From Aestuariivita boseongensis (GTDB lineage Bacteria > Pseudomonadota > Alphaproteobacteria > Rhodobacterales > Rhodobacteraceae): a stretch of DNA of 37,305 nt. Numbering within the stretch: position 1 is the first letter of the stretch; each line of letters begins with the position of its first letter. The stretch lies in the NCBI RefSeq assembly GCF_001262635.1, contig NZ_JXYH01000038.1, positions 1 through 37,305 on the forward strand. Reading direction: 5' to 3'. The notes under the pieces were generated by a model. The model saw nothing but the letters and a program-made list of their open reading frames with translations. It did no database searches and had not been told where the DNA came from. This document shows positions 16,533 through 25,777 of the stretch, piece after piece. The position numbers were made by a program, and so were the translations under genes.

Positions 16533-16593
16533 TACTGTGCCCGCATCTTTTTAGCAGGCGGTTAACGCGCCGCCGCAACCGGAGGAGCGAGAG

Positions 16594-18093
<1,500 letters not shown>

Positions 18094-18134
18094 GCGACAG
18101 GCTTGCAACTGCTGCACCCGGTGCCGGGTACAGT

Positions 18135-18164
18135 TTGGGGTATTTTTGGCCAGAAAGAAGCAGG
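18135..18164 (+). repeat. 30-base 3'-region element, copy B (downstream of mmsA)
   Basis: Same element as 8307-8336 on the opposite strand, with 28 of 30 bases identical; the two differences fall in the middle (TT here, GG there). It begins 41 bases after the mmsA stop, in the direction of transcription. A small ACCCGG/CCGGGT hairpin (18116-18129) precedes it, and a GC-rich hairpin (18161-18190) follows. Confidence 0.75.
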
Positions 18165-18190
18165 GGCGCGGGAGAGATCCTGCGCCCCTG
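18161..18190 (+). terminator. GC-rich hairpin downstream of mmsA
   Basis: CAGGGGCGC (18161-18169) pairs perfectly with GCGCCCCTG (18182-18190), followed by only three T residues. It probably ends the mmsA transcript. Its left arm overlaps the last bases of the repeated 30-base element. Confidence 0.6.
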
Positions 18191-18303
18191 TTTGCGAATG
18201 GGCGCAGTTCAGCGCACCCACGAAAATTTGAGAGAGTGATTCTTTCCCTTGCCCGAAAAATTCGGTAATTACGCGAAAAACAGGCACCTTGAAGGAGGTA
18301 TCC

Positions 18304-18912
18304 ATGTCACGCACGCGCCTGACGCGCCGCAATGTCTTGCTTGGAAGCGGCGCAGCCCTGATGACGCCCGCCCTGGTACGCGCGCAAACGCCCGAGCTGT
18401 GGAACGAGGCCTTCCCCCAGAACGAACCGGTAATCCGCGATCAGGAGCCGGTGCGCCGCAATATCTCGTCCTTCCGCAAGCAGCGCTGGGAAGACTATTT
18501 TGACGACATCGGCGTGGGGTGCATCCTGTGCGATATCACCAGCCGTGCCGTGCATTACTGGGATCCCGATGGCACGTATCGGCTGTATCCGTCCTCGGTG
18601 CCGATGACCGATGAGTTGACGCGGCGCGGACGCACAAAGGTTGTGCGCAAGAAGGTCGGACCCACTTGGACCCCCACCGAGAATATGCGCAAGCGCGACC
18701 CGTCTCTGCCGGCCTTCATGCCCGCCGGTCCCGGCAATCCGCTTGGCACCCACGCGATGTATCTGACATGGCCGGCCTACCTGATCCATGGAACGCATGA
18801 CACGCGCAAGATTGGTCGCCAAAGTTCCTCGGGGTGCATCGGGCTTTACAACCCGCATATCGAAGAGCTGTTTGCCATGACCAAGATCGGTACGCAGGTT
18901 CTGCTTCTCTGA
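18304..18912 (+). CDS. L,D-transpeptidase (YkuD fold), probably Tat-exported
   Basis: A 202-residue periplasmic protein with a YkuD catalytic domain that would cross-link peptidoglycan or attach proteins to it. The N-terminus LTRRNVLLGSGAALMTPAL is a twin-arginine-like signal, with likely cleavage after the VRA before residue 28. The catalytic region has a histidine near residue 162 (YLIHGTHD) and the nucleophile Cys178 in SSSGCIGLYN. The usual motif is SxGCxR, so the conserved arginine is replaced by glycine here. The ATG at 18304 has an excellent GGAGG site; a TTG at 18289 overlaps it and is unlikely. Confidence 0.88.
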   Translation: MSRTRLTRRNVLLGSGAALMTPALVRAQTPELWNEAFPQNEPVIRDQEPVRRNISSFRKQRWEDYFDDIGVGCILCDITSRAVHYWDPDGTYRLYPSSVPMTDELTRRGRTKVVRKKVGPTWTPTENMRKRDPSLPAFMPAGPGNPLGTHAMYLTWPAYLIHGTHDTRKIGRQSSSGCIGLYNPHIEELFAMTKIGTQVLLL

Positions 18913-18970
18913 CCCATTTACGCGCCAAGTGATCCCGCGCTAGTCTGGCCTGACCGATAAGGGAGGCCAG

Positions 18971-20089
18971 ATGACACAGGATGCGTTCACCATGGGGATC
19001 GAGGAGGAATACCTCCTTGTGGATCGTGACAGCTTTGATCTGGCCGTGGCGCCAAAAGGCCTGATGGAGGCCTGCACATCCGAGCTGGAAGATCAGGTCA
19101 GCCCCGAATTCCTGCAATGCCAGATCGAGATCGGCACAAAGGTCTGCGCGAATATCGGCGCGGCGCGCGATGATCTGAAGAAATTGCGGGCCTGCGTGGC
19201 AAAACATGCGGCCACCTTCAACCTGGCGCCTATTGCCGTGTCCTGCCATCCCTTTGCCGACTGGAAGGATCAGCACCACACCGACAAGGAACGCTATGAC
19301 AACCTGCGCGAGGCGATGGGAGCCGCCGCGCGGCGTCTGCTGATCTGCGGGATGCATGTTCATATCGGGATCGAGGATGAAACCCTGCGCACGGATCTGA
19401 TGCCGCAGCTGAGCTATTTCCTGCCGCATCTTCTGGCGCTGTCCACGTCCTCGCCTTTTTGGCAGGGGGACGACACCGGGCTGGCATCTTATCGGCTGGG
19501 TGTGTTCGATAACCTGCCCCGCACCGGGTTGCCGCCGCAATTTTCCAGCTGGGCCGAGTATGAGCGCACAACCGGCACTCTGATCGAACTTGGGATTATC
19601 GAAGATACGACGAAGATCTGGTGGGATCTGCGCCCCTCGCACCGTTTTCCCACGCTTGAGACGCGGATCATGGATGTGTCGCCCCGGCTGGAGCACACGC
19701 TGTCTTTGGCCGCGCTGTTGCAGGCGATCACGCGAATGCTGTGCCGGTTGCGGGCGCGCAATCTGCGGTGGCGGGAATATGACCGCTTCCTGATTGGCGA
19801 GAACCGCTGGCGCGCGCAGCGCTATGGCATCTCGGAGGGGTTGATTGATTTCGGCGAACGGCGGATCCGCCCGATGGAAGACCTGATCAACGAAGTCATC
19901 GGCATGGTGGCAGAAGATGCCGAGGCGTTAGGGTCCATGCGTGAAATCATGCATCTGAAAGAGATCGTCGAAGGCGGCACCAGCGCCACGCGTCAGCGCC
20001 GCGTCTGGGCGGAGGCAGAGGCCACAGGCAAGGATCCGGGCCGCGCCGTCGTTCAGCACCTGATCGAGGAATTCAACGCCGACCTGTGA
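18971..20089 (+). CDS. carboxylate-amine ligase, YbdK family (GCS2)
   Basis: A 372-residue member of the GCS2 family, related to gamma-glutamate-cysteine ligase. Its E. coli relative YbdK shows weak glutamate-cysteine ligase activity; the physiological substrate is unknown. The active-site start [14 protein letters not shown] is visible at residues 9-22, with the HVHIGIEDE metal/ATP segment and [15 protein letters not shown] further on. The ATG has a GGGAGG site nine bases upstream. The last 17 bases overlap the 3' end of the convergent EamA gene. Confidence 0.9.
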   Translation: MTQDAFTMGIEEEYLLVDRDSFDLAVAPKGLMEACTSELEDQVSPEFLQCQIEIGTKVCANIGAARDDLKKLRACVAKHAATFNLAPIAVSCHPFADWKDQHHTDKERYDNLREAMGAAARRLLICGMHVHIGIEDETLRTDLMPQLSYFLPHLLALSTSSPFWQGDDTGLASYRLGVFDNLPRTGLPPQFSSWAEYERTTGTLIELGIIEDTTKIWWDLRPSHRFPTLETRIMDVSPRLEHTLSLAALLQAITRMLCRLRARNLRWREYDRFLIGENRWRAQRYGISEGLIDFGERRIRPMEDLINEVIGMVAEDAEALGSMREIMHLKEIVEGGTSATRQRRVWAEAEATGKDPGRAVVQHLIEEFNADL

Positions 20090-20969
20090 CGCCCTGCCCG
20101 CGCCACAAGATGAAGAGGCCCGACAGTACGATCAGGCCACTGCCCAGAAGGGTTGCGGGGGTGAGGGTTTCTCCGAAAACCACAAGGCCCAGGCCCACGC
20201 CGAAAAGAAGCCGTGTGTACCGGAACGGGGTCACGGCGGACACTTCGCCCGTGCGCATGGCCGTCATCAGGCTTTGATACGCGGCAACGCCCGCCAGAGT
20301 GGCCCCTGCAAGAGCCAGAACGGCCACGCCCTCGGGCCAGCGAAAGGGTTGGCCTTCGATGGGCGCATAAAGCACGCCGGCAATCACGATCGAGAGAAAG
20401 CCATAGACCCCCAGCACACGTGCGCTGAGCGCCGCAGGGGCCGCGCGGCTGGCCAGATCACGGCCAGCAAAGCCCAGCATCCCGAACACGGCCAGCAATG
20501 ACAGCACCGAAAAGCTGTCAGCGCCGGGCTGGAGGATGATCAAAACACCGATCAGCCCCACGACAATGGCCGTCCAGCGCCGCCAGCCGACGCGTTCCCC
20601 GAAAACAAGTGCTGCGCCCGCCACCACCACAAGCGGTGTCGCTTGCAGGATGACCGTTGTCGAGGACAGCGGTGTCAGCGCAATGGCCAGCGTATAGAAA
20701 AGCCGCCCGCCGATTTCGAAGCCGGCGCGAATTTTCATGGGCCGCGACAGGACATCGGCGCTCAGAAGGCGTTCCCCGCGCCTGCGCGCCAGCAGCGCAA
20801 AGACAAGCGCGCCGCCAAGACCGAACATGACAAGGATTTGCGCCACGGGCAGGCTTTGGCTGGCGAGTTTGATGAAAGCGTCCTCAACCGCGAATCCGGC
20901 CATCGCGGCTACCATCCAGGCGCTGCCGATCAGATTCGATCGGCCATCGGTTGCAATATGTGCGGTCAT
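20073..20969 (-). CDS. EamA-family DMT transporter
   Basis: A 298-residue inner membrane protein with about ten hydrophobic segments and two EamA repeats (roughly residues 15-145 and 160-290), the layout of drug/metabolite transporters. Typical elements include [20 protein letters not shown] at the end of the first repeat and [19 protein letters not shown] in the second. The substrate cannot be predicted. The ATG at 20967-20969 has a poor ribosome site, and a TTG directly before it is possible. It converges on the ybdK gene, overlapping it by 17 bases. Confidence 0.88.
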   Translation of the reverse strand: MTAHIATDGRSNLIGSAWMVAAMAGFAVEDAFIKLASQSLPVAQILVMFGLGGALVFALLARRRGERLLSADVLSRPMKIRAGFEIGGRLFYTLAIALTPLSSTTVILQATPLVVVAGAALVFGERVGWRRWTAIVVGLIGVLIILQPGADSFSVLSLLAVFGMLGFAGRDLASRAAPAALSARVLGVYGFLSIVIAGVLYAPIEGQPFRWPEGVAVLALAGATLAGVAAYQSLMTAMRTGEVSAVTPFRYTRLLFGVGLGLVVFGETLTPATLLGSGLIVLSGLFILWRGQGVTGRR

Positions 20970-21065
20970 CAAGGCGCTGTCCCTTGCCGGCGCGGCGCGA
21001 ACCGGCTGCGCGCGGCATGGCTCAATTCGCCCCTCTCGTCAATTGCCCTGCCCTTCACCTGCCTT

Positions 21066-21122
21066 CTGCAAAGCGGTTTTGCAGCTTTGCGTGTTGATTG
21101 CCCAAGCCCCGCAGGATAAAAA
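21066..21122 (+). promoter_or_regulatory. candidate promoter and operator of the valine-degradation operon
   Basis: TTGATT (21094-21099) and TAAAAA (21117-21122) are spaced 17 bp apart, each matching four of six consensus bases. Just upstream is a dyad with perfect 7-bp arms, CTGCAAA (21066-21072) and TTTGCAG (21078-21084). The core TGCAAAGCGGTTTTG (21067-21081) matches 13 of 15 bases of the lysR/mmsA promoter at 16483-16497. The dyad would sit at about -45 to -63, where an activator usually binds. Confidence 0.5.
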
Positions 21123-21183
21123 AACACTTGTTCAATTAACGCCGCGCGCGCGTGTTGATCCACGACCCTTGGGAGGATCTTCG

Positions 21184-22329
21184 ATGGATTTTGCACTGAC
21201 CGAAGAACAAACCGCCATTTTCGACATGGCCCACGCCTTTGGGCAGGAGCATATCGCCCCCCATGCCCGGCAATGGGAGGCCGATGGCACCATTCCCAAG
21301 GATCTGTGGCCGCGCGTGGGTGAGCTGGGCTTTGGCGGGCTCTATGTCTCGGAAGAGGCAGGCGGCGCGGGGCTTTCGCGGCTGGATGCGACGCTGGTGT
21401 TCGAGGCGCTGTCGATGGCCTGCCCGTCAGTCGCGGCTTTCCTGTCGATCCACAATATGTGCGCCAGGATGCTGGACAGCTTTGCCGGCGACGATCTGAA
21501 GGCGCGCGTAATGGACGATGTCCTGAGCATGAACACCGTGCTGTCTTATTGTCTGACGGAACCGGGTTCAGGGTCCGATGCCGCTTCGCTGAAAACGCGG
21601 GCGGAACGGACGAATGAAGGTTACACGCTGAACGGGACCAAGGCGTTTATCTCGGGTGGCGGTTATTCGGATGCCTATGTCTGCATGGTGCGCACAGGCG
21701 AGGACGGGCCCAAGGGCATCTCGACCCTTTATGTCGAAGACGGGACAGAGGGGCTATCTTTCGGCGGGTTGGAAGACAAGATGGGCTGGCGCTCGCAACC
21801 CACGGCGCAGGTGCAATTCGATGACTGCAAGGTGCCTGCGGGCAATTTGGTGGGCGAGGAAGGCCACGGGTTCAAATATGCCATGATGGGTCTGGATGGC
21901 GGGCGACTGAACATTGCAGCCTGTTCGCTGGGTGCGGCGCAGACCGCGCTGAACCAGACGCTGACCTATATGGGCGAGCGCAAGGCGTTCGGCAAATCCA
22001 TCGACCAGTTCCAGGGGCTGCAATTCCGCCTCGCGGATATGGAGATCGAGCTGCAAGCGGCGCGCACATTCCTGCGCCAGGCGGCCTGGAAGCTGGACAA
22101 CCAGGCGCCGGACGCCACGAAATTCTGTGCCATGGCCAAGAAATTCGTGACGGAAGCTGGGTCGAAAGTGGTGGATCAGTGCCTCCAGTTGCATGGCGGC
22201 TATGGCTATCTGGCCGATTACGGGATCGAAAAACTGGTGCGCGATCTGAGGGTGCATCAGATCCTCGAAGGCACCAATGAAATCATGCGCATGATCACCG
22301 CGCGCCACATGCTGGCCGAACGGGGATAA
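21184..22329 (+). CDS. acyl-CoA dehydrogenase, probably isobutyryl-CoA dehydrogenase
   Basis: A 381-residue flavoprotein of the acyl-CoA dehydrogenase family. FAD- and substrate-binding segments are visible: SYCLTEPGSGSDAASLKTRA, GTKAFISGGGYSDAY and YMGERKAFGKSIDQFQGLQF. The catalytic glutamate is at about residue 362 in ILEGTNEIMRMI. Its place directly upstream of a 3-hydroxyisobutyryl-CoA hydrolase and mmsB points to isobutyryl-CoA as substrate (to methacrylyl-CoA) in valine breakdown; substrate choice is inferred from context. A strong GGGAGG site precedes the ATG at 21184; long upstream in-frame sequence is non-coding. Confidence 0.92.
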   Translation: MDFALTEEQTAIFDMAHAFGQEHIAPHARQWEADGTIPKDLWPRVGELGFGGLYVSEEAGGAGLSRLDATLVFEALSMACPSVAAFLSIHNMCARMLDSFAGDDLKARVMDDVLSMNTVLSYCLTEPGSGSDAASLKTRAERTNEGYTLNGTKAFISGGGYSDAYVCMVRTGEDGPKGISTLYVEDGTEGLSFGGLEDKMGWRSQPTAQVQFDDCKVPAGNLVGEEGHGFKYAMMGLDGGRLNIAACSLGAAQTALNQTLTYMGERKAFGKSIDQFQGLQFRLADMEIELQAARTFLRQAAWKLDNQAPDATKFCAMAKKFVTEAGSKVVDQCLQLHGGYGYLADYGIEKLVRDLRVHQILEGTNEIMRMITARHMLAERG

Positions 22330-22386
22330 GCGGTTAATCTGCGCATTCGCGGCAGAGACTGTTCTGCAGAATATCCGAGGGGGCAG

Positions 22387-23421
22387 ATGAGCGACGACAT
22401 CAATATCCGCATCGAGGGCCGCGCGGGACGGATCACGCTGACCCGGCCCAAAGCGCTGAACGCGATGACCTATGAGATGTGCACCGCGATCGAGGCTGCG
22501 ATTGACGCATGGGCGCAGGATGATCGCGTGGCGCTGGTGCTTTTCGATGCCGAAGGGGACAAAGCCTTTTGCGCAGGCGGCGATATTGCCGAGCTTTACG
22601 CGACCGGCACCAAGGGCGATTTCACCTATGGTCAGACCTTCTGGCGCGATGAATACCGGCTGAACGCCAAGCTTTTCGAATATGCCAAGCCGGTCGTCAG
22701 CCTGATGCAGGGCTTTACCATGGGTGGCGGCGTAGGGTTGGGCTGTCATGGGTCACACCGCGTCGTGGGAGAGAGCAGCCAGATCGCCATGCCGGAATGC
22801 GGCATCGGTCTGGTGCCCGATGTGGGCGGCACGCTGATGCTGGCGCTGGCGCCGGGGCGTTTGGGCGAATATCTGGGAACCACGGGTGCGCGCATGGGGC
22901 CAGCTGATGCGATTTACGCCGGTTTCGCAGATACTTACGTGCCGCAGGATCAATGGGCACAGCTGACCGCAGAACTGGTGGAAACCGGCGACCCCGATGC
23001 AATTGCCAAACGCGCCGCCGACGCGCCCGAGGGTGTTCTCAAGGCCCGGCAGGTCGAGATTGACGCACTATTCGATGGCGAAACGCTGACTGATACCCTG
23101 AACCAGTTGCGGGCGTCGGGTTCGGACTTCGCGGCCTCTGCGCTGAAGACGCTGGGCCGCGCCTCGCCGCTTTCTGCGGCCTGCACCATCGAGATCGTGC
23201 ATCGGCTGCGCACCGCCTCTCTGACCATCCGCAAGGCGCTGGAGATGGAGTATCGCTTTACCCACCGCGCGATGGAGCATGGCGATTTCCTGGAAGGGAT
23301 CCGGGCGCAGATCATTGACAAGGACCGCAATCCACAGTGGCAATATGCCGACATGTCCGTGCCCGCCACGGCCGTCAGCCGCATGTTGCTGCCGCTGGGT
23401 GAGGACGCACTGACATTCTGA
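22387..23421 (+). CDS. enoyl-CoA hydratase/isomerase family protein, probable 3-hydroxyisobutyryl-CoA hydrolase
   Basis: A 344-residue crotonase-fold protein. The oxyanion-hole segments are KAFCAGGDIAELY near residue 60 and MGGGVGLGCHGSHRVV near residue 117. The downstream motif PECGIGLVPDVGG matches the Glu/Asp pattern of 3-hydroxyisobutyryl-CoA hydrolases rather than plain hydratases, and the length also fits that group. It would release free 3-hydroxyisobutyrate, the substrate of the next gene's product. GAGGGGG precedes the ATG. It lies 57 bases after the acyl-CoA dehydrogenase gene and 19 before mmsB. Confidence 0.88.
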   Translation: MSDDINIRIEGRAGRITLTRPKALNAMTYEMCTAIEAAIDAWAQDDRVALVLFDAEGDKAFCAGGDIAELYATGTKGDFTYGQTFWRDEYRLNAKLFEYAKPVVSLMQGFTMGGGVGLGCHGSHRVVGESSQIAMPECGIGLVPDVGGTLMLALAPGRLGEYLGTTGARMGPADAIYAGFADTYVPQDQWAQLTAELVETGDPDAIAKRAADAPEGVLKARQVEIDALFDGETLTDTLNQLRASGSDFAASALKTLGRASPLSAACTIEIVHRLRTASLTIRKALEMEYRFTHRAMEHGDFLEGIRAQIIDKDRNPQWQYADMSVPATAVSRMLLPLGEDALTF

Positions 23422-23440
23422 CAAACGGGAGGAAAGCCCC

Positions 23441-24313
23441 ATGAAAATCGGGTTCATCGGATTGGGAAACATGGGCGGCCCGATGGCGGCCAATCTGGCG
23501 AAGGCCGGGCATGAGGTCAGCGGCTTTGACATGGCAAAGGTCGATGTCGAAGGCGTGACGCTGGCCGCCAGCGCCGAAGACGCGGCCAAGGGGGCAGACG
23601 TGGTCATCACCATGCTGCCCAACGGTCAGATCCTGCGCAGCGTGGCTGCTCAGATCATCCCCGTGATGCAGGCAGGCGCGGGTTTCGTCGATTGCTCCAC
23701 CGTGGATGTGGACAGCGCACGGGCCGTGGCCGCAGATGCCGCCGCGGCAGGGCTTTTGCCCGTCGATGCGCCCGTGTCGGGTGGTGTTGGCGGTGCGGCT
23801 GCGGGCACGCTGACCTTCATGGCCGGCGGCAGCGAAGAGGCCTTCGCCAAGGCAGCCCCCCTGTTCGAGATCATGGGCCAGAAGGCCGTGCATTGCGGCG
23901 ACGCGGGCGCCGGTCAGGCCGCCAAGATCTGCAACAACATGATCCTGGGCGTGACCATGATCGCCACCTGCGAAGCCTTTGCCCTGGCCGACAAGCTGGG
24001 ACTGGACCGTCAGAAGATGTTCGACGTGGTCTCGACCTCGTCGGGGTACAGCTGGACGATGAACGCTTATTGCCCCGCTCCTGGCGTCGGTCCACAATCG
24101 CCGGCCGATAACGATTACAAACCCGGGTTTGCCGCCGATCTGATGCTGAAGGACCTGCGGCTGAGCCAGCAAGCGGCGGAAAGCGCGGATGCCGATACGC
24201 CCATGGGCCAACTGGCCCAGGCGCTTTATGAACAATTCGTGGAAAACGAAGACGGCGCCGGCCGGGATTTCAGCGCGATGCTGCCCCGGTTTGAAAAACG
24301 CGGGCGGGCGTGA
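23441..24313 (+). CDS. mmsB: 3-hydroxyisobutyrate dehydrogenase
   Basis: MmsB oxidises 3-hydroxyisobutyrate to methylmalonate semialdehyde with NAD, feeding MmsA. The 290-residue protein has the Rossmann motif GFIGLGNMGGPMA at the N-terminus, the substrate loop DAPVSGGVGGA near residue 108, and the catalytic lysine near residue 162 in GAGQAAKICNNM. A good GGGAGGAAAG site precedes the ATG. The last codons overlap the GTG start of the Crp/Fnr gene by four bases (GTGA). Confidence 0.95.
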   Translation: MKIGFIGLGNMGGPMAANLAKAGHEVSGFDMAKVDVEGVTLAASAEDAAKGADVVITMLPNGQILRSVAAQIIPVMQAGAGFVDCSTVDVDSARAVAADAAAAGLLPVDAPVSGGVGGAAAGTLTFMAGGSEEAFAKAAPLFEIMGQKAVHCGDAGAGQAAKICNNMILGVTMIATCEAFALADKLGLDRQKMFDVVSTSSGYSWTMNAYCPAPGVGPQSPADNDYKPGFAADLMLKDLRLSQQAAESADADTPMGQLAQALYEQFVENEDGAGRDFSAMLPRFEKRGRA

Positions 24314-24963
24314 CGGGCTGGGACGCAACAAACGCCCTGCCCGGCCTGTCACCGGACAGCGCCGGGCCGCTTGAACGCATAGCCCCAATGGAGGTGGCCA
24401 AGGGCACCGTTCTGTTCAACCCCGGTGAAACCGTGAAAGGCTTTGTCGTGGTTCTGTCGGGCCGGGTGGAGGTTTTTCTGACCGGCCCATCAGGACGCGA
24501 GATCCTGCTTTATTCCGTCGAACCCGGCCAATCCTGCGTGCAATCCACCCTCGGCCTGATGGGGGGCGAGGAATACTCGGGCGAAGCCATTGCAGCGACG
24601 AATGCGCGTGTTGTCCTGATCCCGAAAGACATCTTCCTGTCGCTTCTGGACCGCGACACCGGCTTTCGCGGCTTTGTCTTTCACGCCTTTGCGCGGCGGC
24701 TGCAATCCATGATGCATCTGCTGGAACGCGTGGCCTTTCAGCGGATCGAAAGCCGTCTGGCCCAAGTTTTGATCGACAGGGCCGAGGATGGGCGGATACA
24801 TGCAACACATGCGGAACTGGCGGCGATGATCGGGTCTGCGCGCGAGGTTGTCTCCCGCAGGCTGGATGCGCTGGCGCGGCGCAGTATACTGCGGCTGGAA
24901 CGTGGATCAGTCGAAATCCGCGACTCTGCGGCCTTGCAGGAGATCGCGCGCGACGACGTCTGA
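24310..24963 (+). CDS. Crp/Fnr-family transcriptional regulator
   Basis: A 217-residue regulator with an N-terminal cyclic-nucleotide-binding-like barrel (residues ~25-110, FVVVLSGRVEVFLTGPSGRE) and a C-terminal winged helix (THAELAAMIGSAREVVSRRL, residues ~164-185). It has one cysteine and no N-terminal Cys cluster, so it is not an oxygen-sensing FNR; the signal is unknown. It starts at a GTG that overlaps the mmsB stop, so it is translated with the valine operon, but its target may equally be the DUF2892 gene downstream, whose upstream region holds a GTGAC-N3-GTCAC dyad. Confidence 0.88.
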   Translation: MTGWDATNALPGLSPDSAGPLERIAPMEVAKGTVLFNPGETVKGFVVVLSGRVEVFLTGPSGREILLYSVEPGQSCVQSTLGLMGGEEYSGEAIAATNARVVLIPKDIFLSLLDRDTGFRGFVFHAFARRLQSMMHLLERVAFQRIESRLAQVLIDRAEDGRIHATHAELAAMIGSAREVVSRRLDALARRSILRLERGSVEIRDSAALQEIARDDV

Positions 24964-24970
24964 CCCGCTA

Positions 24971-24985
24971 TGTGACCAAGTCACC
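24971..24985. promoter_or_regulatory. GTGAC-N3-GTCAC dyad upstream of the DUF2892 gene
   Basis: A perfect dyad at 24972-24984 starts eight bases after the regulator's stop codon. Read as TGTGA-N5-TCAC it resembles a CRP-family site, but with one base less spacing than the usual CRP site and one more than FNR. It is the nearest candidate operator for the adjacent Crp/Fnr protein. Confidence 0.35.
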
Positions 24986-25051
24986 GACGGCGGCCAGAGA
25001 ATCAGCGATACTTCCTCCATCAATCACCTGATCATGAGAAGGAGACACCCC

Positions 25052-25255
25052 ATGTTCCCCAAAAACGAAGGCACAATTGACCGCACACTCCGCGTCCTTT
25101 TTGGCTTGGCTCTGCTTGCCGGTTTCTTCCTGATGCCCGAGGCCAGCTATCGCTGGGCTTTCCTGCTGGGCGTCGTCCCGCTGGCCACCGGGCTTCTGGG
25201 CAGTTGCCCGGTCTACACCCTGTTCGGGATCCGGACCTGTTCGCTCAAGAACTGA
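25052..25255 (+). CDS. DUF2892 (YgaP-like) small membrane protein
   Basis: A 67-residue protein with two hydrophobic segments, about residues 13-30 (LRVLFGLALLAGFFLM) and 36-51 (AFLLGVVPLATGLLG), followed by the family's SCPVYTLFGIRTC. The two cysteines and the CPxYxxFGI motif mark it as a DUF2892 protein, often found with rhodanese domains and sulfide or oxidative-stress genes. GAAGGAGA precedes the ATG. It follows the Crp/Fnr gene by 88 bases, a frequent association that suggests control by that regulator. Confidence 0.9.
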   Translation: MFPKNEGTIDRTLRVLFGLALLAGFFLMPEASYRWAFLLGVVPLATGLLGSCPVYTLFGIRTCSLKN

Positions 25256-25278
25256 ACGACATCGCGGACACAGCCAAT

Positions 25279-25314
25279 CGGCGGAAAATCCCGCCCCATC
25301 TGGGAATTCCGCCG
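25279..25314 (+). terminator. stable hairpin after the DUF2892 gene
   Basis: CGGCGGAA (25279-25286) pairs with TTCCGCCG (25307-25314), with an inner TCCC/GGGA stem. It starts 24 bases past the DUF2892 stop. There is no T run, so it may be a 3'-end stabiliser or a leader structure of the next gene. Confidence 0.45.
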
Positions 25315-25362
25315 GTGTACGCATATCTTAAGACCAACGACCAGAGACGGAGGTCCCAAATC

Positions 25363-25746
25363 ATGCGTGCATTGACCGCAACCCTGATTGCCATCAGCCT
25401 GCTGGCCCCCACGGCCAGCCTGGCCGGCAATCACAAGGATAAGTTCAAACCCGGTGCGACCCCGCCCGGGTTGTCGGCGGGTTGTCCACCCGGCCTTGCC
25501 AAGAAGAACCCGCCCTGCATCCCGCCGGGACAGGCGAAAAAGCGGTATTACCCGGAAGGTTACGTGCCGATTTACCGGATCGGTGACCGCATCGACCGCG
25601 ATTATGAAATCCTGCGCTATCCCAGCCGCTATGGGCTTGAGAACGGCTTGCTGTACTATGTTGTCGGTAGGGAGGTTTTCCGGATCAGCCCGGAAACCGG
25701 CCGGGTTTTGGCCTTTATCGGGCTGGCGGATGCTCTGTTGAACTAA
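25363..25746 (+). CDS. secreted Pro-Gly motif protein of unknown function
   Basis: A 127-residue protein with a Sec-type signal peptide (residues 1-21, cleavage likely after SLA). The mature part begins with a basic, proline-rich stretch containing repeated PPGL/PPGQ units (CPPGLAKKNPPCIPPGQAKK), followed by VPIYRIGDRIDRDYEILRYP and a short C-terminal domain. The YRIGDRI segment resembles RcnB-like periplasmic proteins. Similar proteins are sometimes named as an excinuclease A paralogue in databases, probably because of their place beside uvrA; nothing here resembles UvrA. GGAGG precedes the ATG. It converges on uvrA. Confidence 0.82.
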   Translation: MRALTATLIAISLLAPTASLAGNHKDKFKPGATPPGLSAGCPPGLAKKNPPCIPPGQAKKRYYPEGYVPIYRIGDRIDRDYEILRYPSRYGLENGLLYYVVGREVFRISPETGRVLAFIGLADALLN

Positions 25747-25749
25747 GCC

Positions 25750-25777
25750 GGTGGGCGGCGGTTACTCCGCCGCCACC
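25750..25777. terminator. hairpin at the uvrA convergent junction
   Basis: GGTGGGCGGCGG (25750-25761) pairs with CCGCCGCCACC (25767-25777) with one bulged G. The five-base loop TTACT contains the uvrA stop codon. A very stable two-way 3'-end structure without a T run. Confidence 0.5.

Noticed and set aside
20073-20089. 17-bp overlap of ybdK and the EamA gene as a sign of frameshift
   Set aside because: Both proteins have normal lengths and intact C-termini; short convergent overlaps are common.
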